A stretch of DNA of 64,000 nt, taken from Thermogutta sp039793925. Lineage in GTDB: Bacteria > Planctomycetota > Planctomycetia > Pirellulales > Thermoguttaceae. The stretch spans positions 13,929 through 77,928 of the forward strand of contig NZ_JBAMME010000343.1 in the NCBI RefSeq assembly GCF_039793925.1, in the 5' to 3' direction. The notes under the pieces are model-generated. The model saw only the letters and a list, made by a program, of their open reading frames with translations. It had not been told where the DNA came from and ran no database searches. Shown piece after piece: positions 1 to 8,325 of this stretch. The first letter of the stretch is position 1, and every line of letters begins with the position of its first letter. Made by a program: the position numbers and the translations under genes.

Positions 1-29
1 CAGAGGTTGTCGCTGAGAAAGGAAAAGCC

Positions 30-1019
30 ATGCTGCCAGAAAAGAAGTGGATTCTGGATATGACGGATGGATTCCGGCCCACGGCCGTGGTGGGGGCTGC
101 TGCCGAACTGGGGTTGTTCGATCTAATTCCGGATGAGGGAATTACGATTTCTGAACTGGCGTGCAAGGCGAACGCCGCGGTACGGGGAATCCAGGTCCTA
201 GCGGATGCGCTTGCTGCGCTGAACGTGCTCGAAAAAAGGGAAGACAGGTATTTTGTGCCCGCGAAACTTCGGCCGGTACTCAGTGAAAACAGCCCGGACA
301 CAGCCATCCCTATGTTGCGGCATCGGATCTCCATGATGCGCGGATGGTCACAATTGGCCTGGGCAGCCAAAGCTGGATTTCCGGCCCCCAAAACATCGGG
401 AATTCGCGGGCCGGATGGCGACCTTCAGGCTTTCGTATTGGCTATGGATGTCATCTCGCGCGAGGTGGCCGACGATGTCGTTCGCCAGCTCCTGCCGCTT
501 CAATTTAAAAAGATGCTGGACGTGGGCGCCGGCCCGGGGACATGGACGTTTGCCTTTCTTCGGGCGGTTCCCGAGGCGAGGGCCATCCTTTTCGATCTCC
601 CCCATGCCGTGTCGCTGGCCCGGCAAAAGGCCGAACAGGCGGGGTTGGCGGACCGCGTGGAATTTGTAGTGGGCGACTTCTACCGTGACGAACTTCCCTC
701 GGGAGTGGATTTCGTGTGGGTCAGCGCCATTGCCCACCAGAACTCGCGGGAACAGAACCGGGAGCTCTTTCGGAAGGTCTATCGGGCCCTGGAGCCGGGA
801 GGACAGATCGCTATCCGGGATATCGTGATGGACCCCACCCGCACGGCACCTGTACACGGAGCACTGTTCGCCATCAATATGCTCGTGAACACGCCCGCTG
901 GGGGAACGTACACGCTCGATGAGTACCGCGAAGATCTGCTAGCCGCCGGCTTTTCGGAACCCCATTTACGTATCCGCACAGAGAACATGAACAGCGTCAT
1001 TCTCGCTCATCGCCGGTAA
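30..1019 (+). CDS. SAM-dependent O-methyltransferase, dimerising class
   Basis: Predicted 329-aa cytosolic methyltransferase that transfers a methyl group from S-adenosylmethionine to a small acceptor, usually a hydroxyl. The N-terminal half (about residues 10-90) looks like the winged-helix dimerisation domain of the acetylserotonin/hydroxyindole O-methyltransferase class. The C-terminal half is a Rossmann methyltransferase with motif I LDVGAGPGT at 163-171, an acidic LFDLP strand end near 187-191, and a GGQIAIRD post-motif segment. An AAAGGA ribosome-binding site lies just before the ATG, which supports this start. It converges with the transglutaminase-like gene, 210 bp away; I see nothing in that gap. 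The acceptor cannot be told from sequence. The family call is firm, the substrate unknown. Confidence 0.8.
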   Translation: MLPEKKWILDMTDGFRPTAVVGAAAELGLFDLIPDEGITISELACKANAAVRGIQVLADALAALNVLEKREDRYFVPAKLRPVLSENSPDTAIPMLRHRISMMRGWSQLAWAAKAGFPAPKTSGIRGPDGDLQAFVLAMDVISREVADDVVRQLLPLQFKKMLDVGAGPGTWTFAFLRAVPEARAILFDLPHAVSLARQKAEQAGLADRVEFVVGDFYRDELPSGVDFVWVSAIAHQNSREQNRELFRKVYRALEPGGQIAIRDIVMDPTRTAPVHGALFAINMLVNTPAGGTYTLDEYREDLLAAGFSEPHLRIRTENMNSVILAHRR

Positions 1020-1229
1020 GGTCAATCACCGGGATGTGGCGTGCGCGACAGTAAGAGGCCATCACCGGGCGACGAACCGATTCCGTGCGCTTGCGATCTG
1101 AGAATTCGACATTACCCGCAGATAGGCGGTACGGGCATGCATGGAAGCTGGAGACAGCCGGTTTCGTAGCTGATCACTTTGTGGGGCACTGGTCGTCCTC
1201 GTTGGAAACCGGCCCAAAAGCTGGGTTTT

Positions 1230-2657
1230 TCATTCTGCAAGGAGTGCCCGAAGGTTTGTCTGGACGGATTCGGTTCCGGGGATCGAAGAAAGCTCCCGAA
1301 GGCCCTTCTCGGCCTCGGTGCGGAACTCGGCGGCGCATCCCTCCCTGGCCAGTGTGGTCTTCCACTGGCGAAACAGTCGCGTCAGGTTAGCCTGGACGGG
1401 CTGGGCGCTCGGAGCGCATCGCAGCGCCCAGTAGAGCCTCTCGGCGGCCTGTGGGAAATGTTGGGCCTCGGCCAGTGCAATCGCCCAGTTGTTGAGACTG
1501 GCCAGCAGGTTATCCTTCGCCGACTGGTTCGTGGGGTCCAGCCGTAGCGCAACGATGTTATCGAAAAGCGCCCTGTCGAACTGGCGTGAGAACAGGGCGT
1601 CGACGCCACGATTGTAATAGATTGTCCCGACGATCTGCGTTTCCGACATCGTTCGCCCCTGCTCGTAAAGACGCCAGTCGCGCTCGGAGACTCGTGAGGC
1701 AGAAACCAGCCTCCCTAGGTCGTCTTCCATACTGTAATCTCTGGAACCGATGCTGACTCCTTTCGTCGCTAGGCCAAATTGCGGCAGGAGCACCTCGTCG
1801 AGCCATCGCGGAGCAGTGCACTCCACGGGGATCGAGGCAAAAGTTGTCTCCACGCGGCAGAAGGCGTGGGTGGGAAGCTGTTCAATCCTCGTGGGATACC
1901 CGGCCGCTTCAGCTAGGAGCTTGAACAGAATGGCCGCACTCACGCAGTTGTAGCGTCCCGTTTTCAAGGCTATGCCAGGATTAGTGGCGTCGATTTGATA
2001 GCCACCTGTAAGGATTCTTCTATGAAGATAGCCAAACACATTTCGCACTGCGGAGAGCTCGTCCGGCGATTCCCGCGCGACGGTCTTCACTGCCTGGGCG
2101 TGCTCGTCCAGCATTTGCTGGTAGGCGTCAAGCTCCCGCCGCGGAATACCGCCCGCTATGAGGACGGCCTGGAAGAAAGTAAAACCGTCCAATCGCTGGT
2201 CTTCGCAATCTCGAACCAGGTGCCTTTCCTCTTCAGTCAGGGGACAGGGGCCCCAATCCGCGGCGCGCTCTTCCAATTGCGCCAGCAGACTTGCCGAAAT
2301 CCGGGCGGTCTCCCTATTGTTCGCTCCGTTGAAGTCCCGGCGAAAATACGGTTTTCCAATACCACCCGAGCCGACCGCCTTCGGGACGCTTCCTTCTGGG
2401 GTGCCACCCAAATGCGGCGTCGGCTCAGCCGGGGAGTAAACTCCCTCGAGGTGTGTCGAGGCGCCAGTGTCGCAAGCAATGCTGTCGTTCGGGTAGCTAG
2501 CCCCCAATTCTGGTGGGTGGTGAAAAACTTGGCCGAATCGTGAGACCAAGCCGGCGATGAGGATCGCCGCCGCCAGTCCCCAGCCGAACCTGCAGGAGAA
2601 GGCCTTGGCCAGCGTCACAATGCAGCCACTCGAAGAAGCGCGTCTCATGGTGGGCAT
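1230..2657 (-). CDS. Membrane-anchored transglutaminase-like protein with TPR region
   Basis: A 475-aa protein if it starts at the ATG at 2657 (a second in-frame ATG lies at 2648). A single hydrophobic segment at about 25-42 suggests a signal anchor or signal peptide. The middle carries a transglutaminase-like Cys/His/acid triad: C238 in RYNCVS, H264 in THAFC and E279 in PVEC. The C-terminus (about 335-420) is a run of TPR-like helix pairs. Such proteins may act as peptidases or amidases or be inactive scaffolds; the substrate is unknown. The open frame continues upstream to 3404, but that part overlaps the membrane-protein gene and reads as low-quality sequence, so I trimmed it. No good ribosome-binding site precedes either ATG, so the start is uncertain. 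Confidence 0.7.
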   Translation of the reverse strand: MPTMRRASSSGCIVTLAKAFSCRFGWGLAAAILIAGLVSRFGQVFHHPPELGASYPNDSIACDTGASTHLEGVYSPAEPTPHLGGTPEGSVPKAVGSGGIGKPYFRRDFNGANNRETARISASLLAQLEERAADWGPCPLTEEERHLVRDCEDQRLDGFTFFQAVLIAGGIPRRELDAYQQMLDEHAQAVKTVARESPDELSAVRNVFGYLHRRILTGGYQIDATNPGIALKTGRYNCVSAAILFKLLAEAAGYPTRIEQLPTHAFCRVETTFASIPVECTAPRWLDEVLLPQFGLATKGVSIGSRDYSMEDDLGRLVSASRVSERDWRLYEQGRTMSETQIVGTIYYNRGVDALFSRQFDRALFDNIVALRLDPTNQSAKDNLLASLNNWAIALAEAQHFPQAAERLYWALRCAPSAQPVQANLTRLFRQWKTTLAREGCAAEFRTEAEKGLRELSSIPGTESVQTNLRALLAE

Positions 2658-3101
2658 GGCTCTTGGTGAGTTGGGGCAAAATGGTAAGTTTATGGGTCGT
2701 GCGAAGCGATTCCCTAGCATCCAAGTAAACGTAGGTCGCGAATGAGGGTGTGGCAAATAGCGAAGTACAAAGAGAGTAGGTGATATAGGGCGAATAAAGC
2801 GAATAAAATTTCGGTGACGGTTGGCAGGGAACGAGCAGGTTTCCGGTCGGGCGGACCGTTTGGCCGAATTGGGCAGGGCTATCGGATCAATCGCAGAGTG
2901 GGGTGGCCAAACTGCCGTCGCCGAAACAGAAACATTACTAAATTGATTTTCGAAGTGAAGTGTGCACGCGCTAAGAGTCTTACAGATCGCGCGGTCAGGA
3001 AAGGAGCATGGTGCTCGACGGAGGCGGTTCGCACCGATTACAATAAAGACACTCCGAATAGAGTTTGACCAGAGTCCGGTTGTGGTATCGGATGGAAATA
3101 G
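2658..3101. other. Intergenic region between divergent genes
   Basis: This 444-bp stretch separates a minus-strand and a plus-strand gene and should contain both promoters. It is more AT-rich than the flanking genes around 2730-2810 and 2935-2950. It contains a perfect tandem 9-bp direct repeat, GCGAATAAA, at 2790-2798 and 2799-2807. I could not pick out a convincing promoter or any RNA gene. Confidence 0.4.
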
Positions 3102-3752
3102 ATGACGGGCTGGCAGTGGTTTCTGGCCCTCGGGCCGCTTTCTGTTTACCTGATGCTGATGGGGTTTCTCAACCTCGTCAGACGCCCTGTACTTCTCACA
3201 GGGATGCAGGACAGAATTTTGCTCGGGTTGGCCATTCTCGGGCTCATTGTGGTGGGGCCTGTCGATCTGTTCCTCCCACTGTCTGTTTACGCGGCGTACG
3301 GATCGGCAGTCTGGTTGATTGCTCTCGTTTTGCTGGTCCTGGTGCTGGGGTTGGGTGTCCTGACGGCTCCCCCCAAGATCGTCATCCTTAATGTTCCCGT
3401 TCACCAGGTGCGTTCCATCATTAGTGAGACCGCGGTGAGCCTGGACACAGATTCACGGTGGGCGGGCGATTGCCTGCTGATGCCCAATTTAGGGGTTCAA
3501 TGCACTCTCATCGCCTGGCCGTCGTGGCGGAACGTCACACTCGCGGCCGTTGGTCCCACGCAGGACTTTCAGGGTTGGAAGCGTTTCGGAGTGGCGCTGA
3601 GCAAGCGGCTGGCGACCGTGGAGGTACGCCCCAATCCAAGGGGAATCTTCCTGGTCGCGCTCGGGGGGATCGTGTTCTCCCTCACCGCCTTCAGCGCTTT
3701 TCGAGACCCGAGGGTCGTTGCCGACCTTATCAGTCGGCTTTGGCCGTTGTGA
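3102..3752 (+). CDS. Hypothetical membrane protein, about four TM segments
   Basis: A 216-aa protein of unknown function. Hydrophobic stretches at about 7-26, 38-58 and 66-88 are followed by a roughly 90-residue soluble region with mixed alpha/beta character, then a final hydrophobic segment near 182-202. That layout suggests an inner-membrane protein with one sizeable domain exposed between the third and fourth segments. I recognise no catalytic motif. A GGA-containing purine stretch lies just upstream of the ATG. It sits 78 bp before the RicT-like gene on the same strand and may be co-transcribed with it. The unbroken reading frame and membrane pattern make it a likely real gene. Confidence 0.6.
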   Translation: MTGWQWFLALGPLSVYLMLMGFLNLVRRPVLLTGMQDRILLGLAILGLIVVGPVDLFLPLSVYAAYGSAVWLIALVLLVLVLGLGVLTAPPKIVILNVPVHQVRSIISETAVSLDTDSRWAGDCLLMPNLGVQCTLIAWPSWRNVTLAAVGPTQDFQGWKRFGVALSKRLATVEVRPNPRGIFLVALGGIVFSLTAFSAFRDPRVVADLISRLWPL

Positions 3753-3830
3753 TGCTCCCTCCCTGAGATAGGCGTTTGGTCTTCGTCAATGGTCTTGGGA
3801 ACCCATTTACCAGAAAGGCCAGGTCCTGCG

Positions 3831-4712
3831 ATGGCTACTCGCTATATTGTGCGTTTTGGCGCGATGCGTCTTCTGGGCATTTTCACGCCGGCAAAGGAAG
3901 GAGAATCGTTTGTCCGCGGAGATCGTGTCATCGTTCGGACGGACCGCGGATTGGAAGTGGGGGAGGTGCTTATCGAGTCCAGTGAACGCACCGAGTCGTT
4001 TCTCACCAACCCGATGCGCGGGCAGATTCTGCGGAAAATGACCCCGGAAGACGAGCGCGAGGCGTTGCAGATTCGCCGCCGGGCACCCGATGAAATCGCG
4101 CGGTGCGAACGGATCATCAAAGAGCTGGGCCTGCAGATGGACCTCGTGGATGTGGAACACATTTTCGGCGGGGAACGGATCATCGTTTACTATCTCGCGG
4201 ATGGCCGAGTGGATTTCCGCGAGCTGGTTCGCCGGCTAGCCAGTGAGTTCCGTACCCGGATTGAAATGCGCCAGATCGGCGTTCGGGACGAGGCGAGATT
4301 GCTAGCGGATTATGGCGATTGCGGCAAGCCTGTCTGTTGCAACAACCATCTTGTCACGATGCCGCCGGTGTCGATGAAGATGGCCAAGCTCCAGAAGGCG
4401 ACACTCGATCCCGCGAAGATCTCCGGCCGGTGCGGGCGTCTGAAATGCTGTCTCCGGTATGAGTTCGAGCAGTACGAGGAACTGCTGGAGAAACTCCCAC
4501 CGGTGGGCTCCCGAGTTCTTACGGACGAAGGCGAAGGCGAAGTGATTGGCCACGAGATCCTCGCCCAGAAGGTGCTGGTGGAAGTCGACGAACATGTGAG
4601 GAAACTTATGAGTTTAGAAAAGATTCGTCAGGTGATTTCCCACCCGGCCAATCAGGAGGCCGCTGCCGGAGAAGCATCTGGGGGCGAAGACTCTCCGACT
4701 TCCGTGGAGTGA
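3831..4712 (+). CDS. RicT/YaaT-like PSP1 domain protein
   Basis: A 293-aa cytosolic protein of the PSP1/RicT family. In Bacillus, RicT (YaaT) works with partner proteins in RNA processing and development and carries Fe-S clusters. The diagnostic part is clear here: DCGKPVCC (C164, C169, C170) and GRCGRLKCC (C201, C206, C207), with SMKMAK between them. I chose the ATG at 3831 rather than 3789 because family members start directly with the YIVRFG-like strand and an AGG-type ribosome-binding site precedes it. The partners RicA and RicF are not in the window, so function in this organism is inferred from family only. A strong hairpin begins 84 bp after the stop. Confidence 0.85.
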   Translation: MATRYIVRFGAMRLLGIFTPAKEGESFVRGDRVIVRTDRGLEVGEVLIESSERTESFLTNPMRGQILRKMTPEDEREALQIRRRAPDEIARCERIIKELGLQMDLVDVEHIFGGERIIVYYLADGRVDFRELVRRLASEFRTRIEMRQIGVRDEARLLADYGDCGKPVCCNNHLVTMPPVSMKMAKLQKATLDPAKISGRCGRLKCCLRYEFEQYEELLEKLPPVGSRVLTDEGEGEVIGHEILAQKVLVEVDEHVRKLMSLEKIRQVISHPANQEAAAGEASGGEDSPTSVE

Positions 4713-4770
4713 CAGAGGTCCAGACTGCGCGGGTCCTTCTGAAAAGCCCCCGGTCGCGATAAATTAAACC

Positions 4771-4868
4771 GCTGAGACGTTCTGGGCTAGGTTCTGCTGA
4801 GACAGAAAGAAGCTGGGTGAGGAGACTTTCGTCTCAGAGGATCTTCTGTCTCAGCGGGGTCTTTTCTT
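4771..4868 (+). promoter_or_regulatory. Nested hairpins with T-tract: terminator or attenuator before the phosphate transporter
   Basis: Arms GCTGAGACAGAA (4796-4807) and TTCTGTCTCAGC (4844-4855) form a perfect 12-bp stem. Inside it lies a second small hairpin, GAGAC-TTTC-GTCTC (4822-4835). An upstream copy GCTGAGAC at 4771-4778 can pair with the same 3' arm (8 bp), and its last 7 bases can pair with GTCTCAG at 4831-4837, so mutually exclusive folds are possible. The sequence after the stem is GGGG followed by TCTTTTCTT, as at an intrinsic terminator. The transporter's ribosome-binding site follows at about 4876-4880. It may simply end the upstream RicT-like transcript, or it may be a conditional terminator. 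Confidence 0.6.
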
Positions 4869-4890
4869 ATCTTCCGGGGGAAACAAAACC

Positions 4891-6456
4891 GTGGGTTTGA
4901 ACACCATTTTGGCGTTTCTCGGGCTGGTGCTGTTGGTTTGGGACTGTATCGAGGTCGGCCGAAACGACGCTTCCAACATCGTCAACGCGGTGTTTGGGGC
5001 TCGTATTCTCAGCGGCAAATGGGCCGTCAGGCTGGCCGGTCTCGCCGTGATTATTGGGGCCAGCGCTGCCACCCCAGTCTTTGAGACAGCCCGAAAAGGC
5101 ATCTTTGACCCGGGACTCCTCACCCTTTATCAGGCCATTGTGGCGTACATCAGTGTGTATCTGGTGGACACGGTTCTTCTTTTCACCTACTCGGCCTTTG
5201 GGATGCCGGTGAGCACCACGGCATGTCTCATTTTCGAGTTGGTAGGGGCCTCGCTGGGATTGTGCGGTCCGGGAGTGGTTCACTGGGGAAAAGTGTGGAC
5301 CGTGGTGGCGGCCATTTTCGTTTCCATCTTTATGACCGGCGTGGCCGGTTTTCTGATTCAGCGTGTCTTTCGCGCTGCAATCCGAGACAAGATAGAAGAT
5401 CGGGAAACGATTCTTCTTCATGGCCCATGGATCTCTGGTCTGATGCTTACCGGACTGGGCTGGTTCATGCTTTTTAAGGGCATGTCGGGCATTGCGTTTG
5501 TCAAAGCATTTCGGGAATACGCCATTGATCCCTATATTGATGCGTACACCCCGACTCTGGCCTTTTTGACTGTTTGGGGAGGATTCACCCTGGCCGTTCA
5601 TCTGTTTCTTTCGTTCTCGGGGAACTTTGGGACGAAGTACTTATTTCCGGGACTGGCGATCCTAGGAATGCTGTGTTTGGCTTTTGCCTTTGGGCAAAAC
5701 GACCTGGCGAATTGTGCCTCTCCGGGCATCTCGGCGTTCTGGTTGTGGCGGCACTCTGATCAGAGTGTGGCCTCGGCCACGCAAATTCAAATTCCAATGT
5801 GGGTGCTGACGATTTGTGGCTCTTTAATGGTGGCAGGCATGATGACGGAGAATGCCCAGCGGGTGACGCGAGCCCAGGTCAACGTGGGAAGTCAATATGA
5901 CAAAGTTGCCCTCTATGCGCCGGAGTGGTGTCGCGCGATTGCCCGATGGATTCTCCGCCGATTCCCGCACCGACCCGAGCTTGCGCCTCCTCCCATGGTG
6001 ACGCCACGCGGAAAGAAGGTACACTACGACGCGCTGCGGGCAGCGGTGATCAGCTCGGTCAGTGCGGGGGTGATCGCGATGGCCTCCAGCCGTGGTCTGC
6101 CAGTTTCCACCACCTACGTGGCGTTTGCCGCTGTGCTGGCAACGGGCCTGGCCGACCGCGTCCTCAGTCGAGGCGATGCGGATCTCAAAATCGGTCGCGC
6201 GATTTGGGTGGTTGTGAGCTGGTTTCTGGCGGCCGTGGTCGCCATAGCGGCTACCGCCGGTGTCGCCCGGATTATCTACCACCTCGGCATCATTGGACTT
6301 CTCATTGCCCTGGCCCTCAATTTGACGATTCGTTTTTATGCCCAAAAAAGGGCAGACGAACAGGAAGAGCGGATCCATCGCCGGCGATCAGGGACAACCA
6401 GAGCGGCGCCGCTCGATCAGCAGCAGGCCGCAGAAGTGCTCCACGAAGAAGTGTGA
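4891..6456 (+). CDS. Inorganic phosphate transporter, PiT family
   Basis: A 521-aa polytopic inner-membrane protein predicted to import phosphate, probably as a metal-phosphate complex with an ion gradient as in other PiT (PF01384) carriers. The family signature appears twice, as expected from the internal duplication: GRNDASN at 23-29 and GQNDLAN in the second half of the protein. PVSTT motifs follow each half-repeat. A hydrophilic central segment separates later helices, and the C-terminus is charged. The start is GTG, chosen because GGGGG at 4876-4880 is a good ribosome-binding site and the first signature lies close behind. No PhoU-like gene sits next to it. The stop codon is only 4 bp from the end of the convergent oxidoreductase gene. 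Confidence 0.9.
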   Translation: MGLNTILAFLGLVLLVWDCIEVGRNDASNIVNAVFGARILSGKWAVRLAGLAVIIGASAATPVFETARKGIFDPGLLTLYQAIVAYISVYLVDTVLLFTYSAFGMPVSTTACLIFELVGASLGLCGPGVVHWGKVWTVVAAIFVSIFMTGVAGFLIQRVFRAAIRDKIEDRETILLHGPWISGLMLTGLGWFMLFKGMSGIAFVKAFREYAIDPYIDAYTPTLAFLTVWGGFTLAVHLFLSFSGNFGTKYLFPGLAILGMLCLAFAFGQNDLANCASPGISAFWLWRHSDQSVASATQIQIPMWVLTICGSLMVAGMMTENAQRVTRAQVNVGSQYDKVALYAPEWCRAIARWILRRFPHRPELAPPPMVTPRGKKVHYDALRAAVISSVSAGVIAMASSRGLPVSTTYVAFAAVLATGLADRVLSRGDADLKIGRAIWVVVSWFLAAVVAIAATAGVARIIYHLGIIGLLIALALNLTIRFYAQKRADEQEERIHRRRSGTTRAAPLDQQQAAEVLHEEV

Positions 6457-6460
6457 GCGC

Positions 6461-7969
6461 TCATAACTCCCAACCAGAGCGATTCTCCCGCCGAATCAGC
6501 GCGTTCGCTTCTGCCGAATTAGTGAATTCACCCCGGGCTGGATCCCACTTAAGCTTTTGGTCTACCCGAACCGCGATAGTTCCCAACAGGATTGTTTCCG
6601 CCATGGGATACACCGAAACAAAGTTGGCATCAGACTTTCTTTCTCCGCGGCACGCGCGAATGAATTGGTCCAACTCCCCGGCGGGGCGAGGAAGTGTCTT
6701 CGGGGGTGGCTGAAAATCTTTCATCCTTTTTTGGGGAATTATTCGGGGATTGCTTCCCGTAAACCCGGCAAGGATTTTGCCCTGATCGCCCACGAAGAGC
6801 ATACCCTCCTCGGGCATTTCGAGACCGTCGGCCTCCAGTTCGGGCAGCAATTCCGGTCGCAAGCCTCCATCGTACCAATGAAGTTTTACGGCGGGTTGTT
6901 GATCACTCCCCGGAAATTCCCAGTGGATGAGGGAAGCTCGGGGATAGGAAACGCGATTGATCTGCTTCTTCCAAGTGTAATTTTCAATCCGCCAGAATTG
7001 GCTGCGACTAGCTTCCACGCTGATCGGTGATCCCAGACCAAGGATTTTGAAGATTTGATAGAAGCTGTAATGTCCCATATCCCCCAGCGCCCCGGTGCCG
7101 AAGTCGTACCATCCGCGAAAGACGGCATGCGTATAGGCGGGATGATATGGCCGCTCCTGAGCCGGTCCGAGCCACAAATCCCATTCAAAACCGTCGGGCA
7201 CGGGCACTTTTTCCGTGGGGTATTCGGTCATGCCCTGCGGCCAGAAAGGTCGCGTGGACCAGTTGTGGACTTCCCGGACCTGCCCAATGGCACCAGCCTG
7301 GATCCATTCGGCGATTGTGGCGGCATCGGGGTTGTCTGCCTCGCAGAAAAGCTGTGTGACCAGACCGGTTTGTTGGGCCAAGTCACGCAGGGTCCGTACT
7401 TCCCCCAATACATTGGAGATCGGTTTGTGCGTGATGACGTGTTTGCCCGCCTTGAGTGCCCGCGCGGCAATCACTCCGTGGAGGTGATCCGGGGTCATGA
7501 TGTAAATGGCATCTAGATCTTTTTCGTCGGCCAGCATCTGCCGGAAATCGGAATAAGCGCGGCACTGCGGTTGTTCGCTAGCATTGCCCGCGACTTTGGC
7601 ATAATAGCGTGAAACAATTTCCAGGCCGACCTCCCGGCCGCAGAGTCCTCCCCGGGCACCTTCGCCCCAGCGAGGATCTTCCAGAAACGTACGGACCTTG
7701 GAGACGATCTCCTTCGGGCCCCACTCGGGGTAATCGTCACTTTTTCGATTGGGATCACAAACCGCCACAATTTTGATCTCTTGTCGCGGAACGGCCTGCA
7801 TGAGCTGCCGCAACCCCTGCGTTCCGCACCCCACATAACCGATGCGGATTTTTTCGCTTGGGGGGACAAAGCCCGGCCCACCCAGGACCGAGCGAGGCAC
7901 AACGCTGGCTACCGTTGCCAGCGCGCCGGACGCCACAAATCCGCGGCGATTGAGCTTGGAGATGTGCAT
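6461..7969 (-). CDS. Gfo/Idh/MocA family oxidoreductase with Tat signal
   Basis: A 502-aa NAD(P)-dependent sugar-type oxidoreductase. The N-terminus has a twin-arginine pattern (NRRGFVASG, residues 7-15) followed by a hydrophobic stretch, so it is probably exported folded with its cofactor. The Rossmann glycine motif GYVGCGTQG comes next, then the family's catalytic lysine motif, here as HKPISN instead of the usual EKP. The C-terminal half is the alpha/beta substrate-binding domain. I chose the ATG at 7969 because GAGGAG lies 7 bp before it. Planctomycetes carry many such paralogues; the substrate is not predictable. It diverges from the FAD oxidoreductase cluster, from which a 356-bp shared promoter region separates it. 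Confidence 0.85.
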   Translation of the reverse strand: MHISKLNRRGFVASGALATVASVVPRSVLGGPGFVPPSEKIRIGYVGCGTQGLRQLMQAVPRQEIKIVAVCDPNRKSDDYPEWGPKEIVSKVRTFLEDPRWGEGARGGLCGREVGLEIVSRYYAKVAGNASEQPQCRAYSDFRQMLADEKDLDAIYIMTPDHLHGVIAARALKAGKHVITHKPISNVLGEVRTLRDLAQQTGLVTQLFCEADNPDAATIAEWIQAGAIGQVREVHNWSTRPFWPQGMTEYPTEKVPVPDGFEWDLWLGPAQERPYHPAYTHAVFRGWYDFGTGALGDMGHYSFYQIFKILGLGSPISVEASRSQFWRIENYTWKKQINRVSYPRASLIHWEFPGSDQQPAVKLHWYDGGLRPELLPELEADGLEMPEEGMLFVGDQGKILAGFTGSNPRIIPQKRMKDFQPPPKTLPRPAGELDQFIRACRGERKSDANFVSVYPMAETILLGTIAVRVDQKLKWDPARGEFTNSAEANALIRRENRSGWEL

Positions 7970-8325
7970 GGGAGAACTCCTCAATTCTTACGGGGAGCGC
8001 GGTTCAGTGAGAAAGACGTGCAGAGCTTAGCCCCCCACATAATGACGCTCTGTAGCAGAGATTGCAAGGCTGGCGGGTGGTCAGTCGGGGTGGAACTCGA
8101 CCCTCCCATCCGGCCATTGAAGCGACACCTTCCGCGGCTTTCCGCGTATCTGCGCGACCATTTGTCATCGCGGTGGTGGAATTCCAAAACTCAAGGCACT
8201 TGACCGGCCTAGGCGCCGTGGTTACTGTGATAGTGCCTTGGAAACCAGGGTCACTGGGGCATAACAAGGATTGGTATGACGATCTTCGCCCGAGATGAGG
8301 GAAACCTTCCCAGGAGCACGTCCGG
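7970..8325. other. Divergent promoter region of the oxidoreductase island
   Basis: These 356 bp separate the Tat-signal Gfo/Idh/MocA gene (minus) from the FAD oxidoreductase cluster (plus). A weak sigma-70-like pair, TTGGAA and CATAAC with 16 bp between, lies at about 8237-8264 for the plus strand, but the match is poor. I see no clear operator palindrome or RNA gene. Confidence 0.3.

Noticed and set aside
2658..3404. Upstream extension of the minus-strand transglutaminase-like frame to 724 codons
   Set aside because: It overlaps the better-supported membrane-protein gene on the other strand, and the translated sequence lacks domain-like character.
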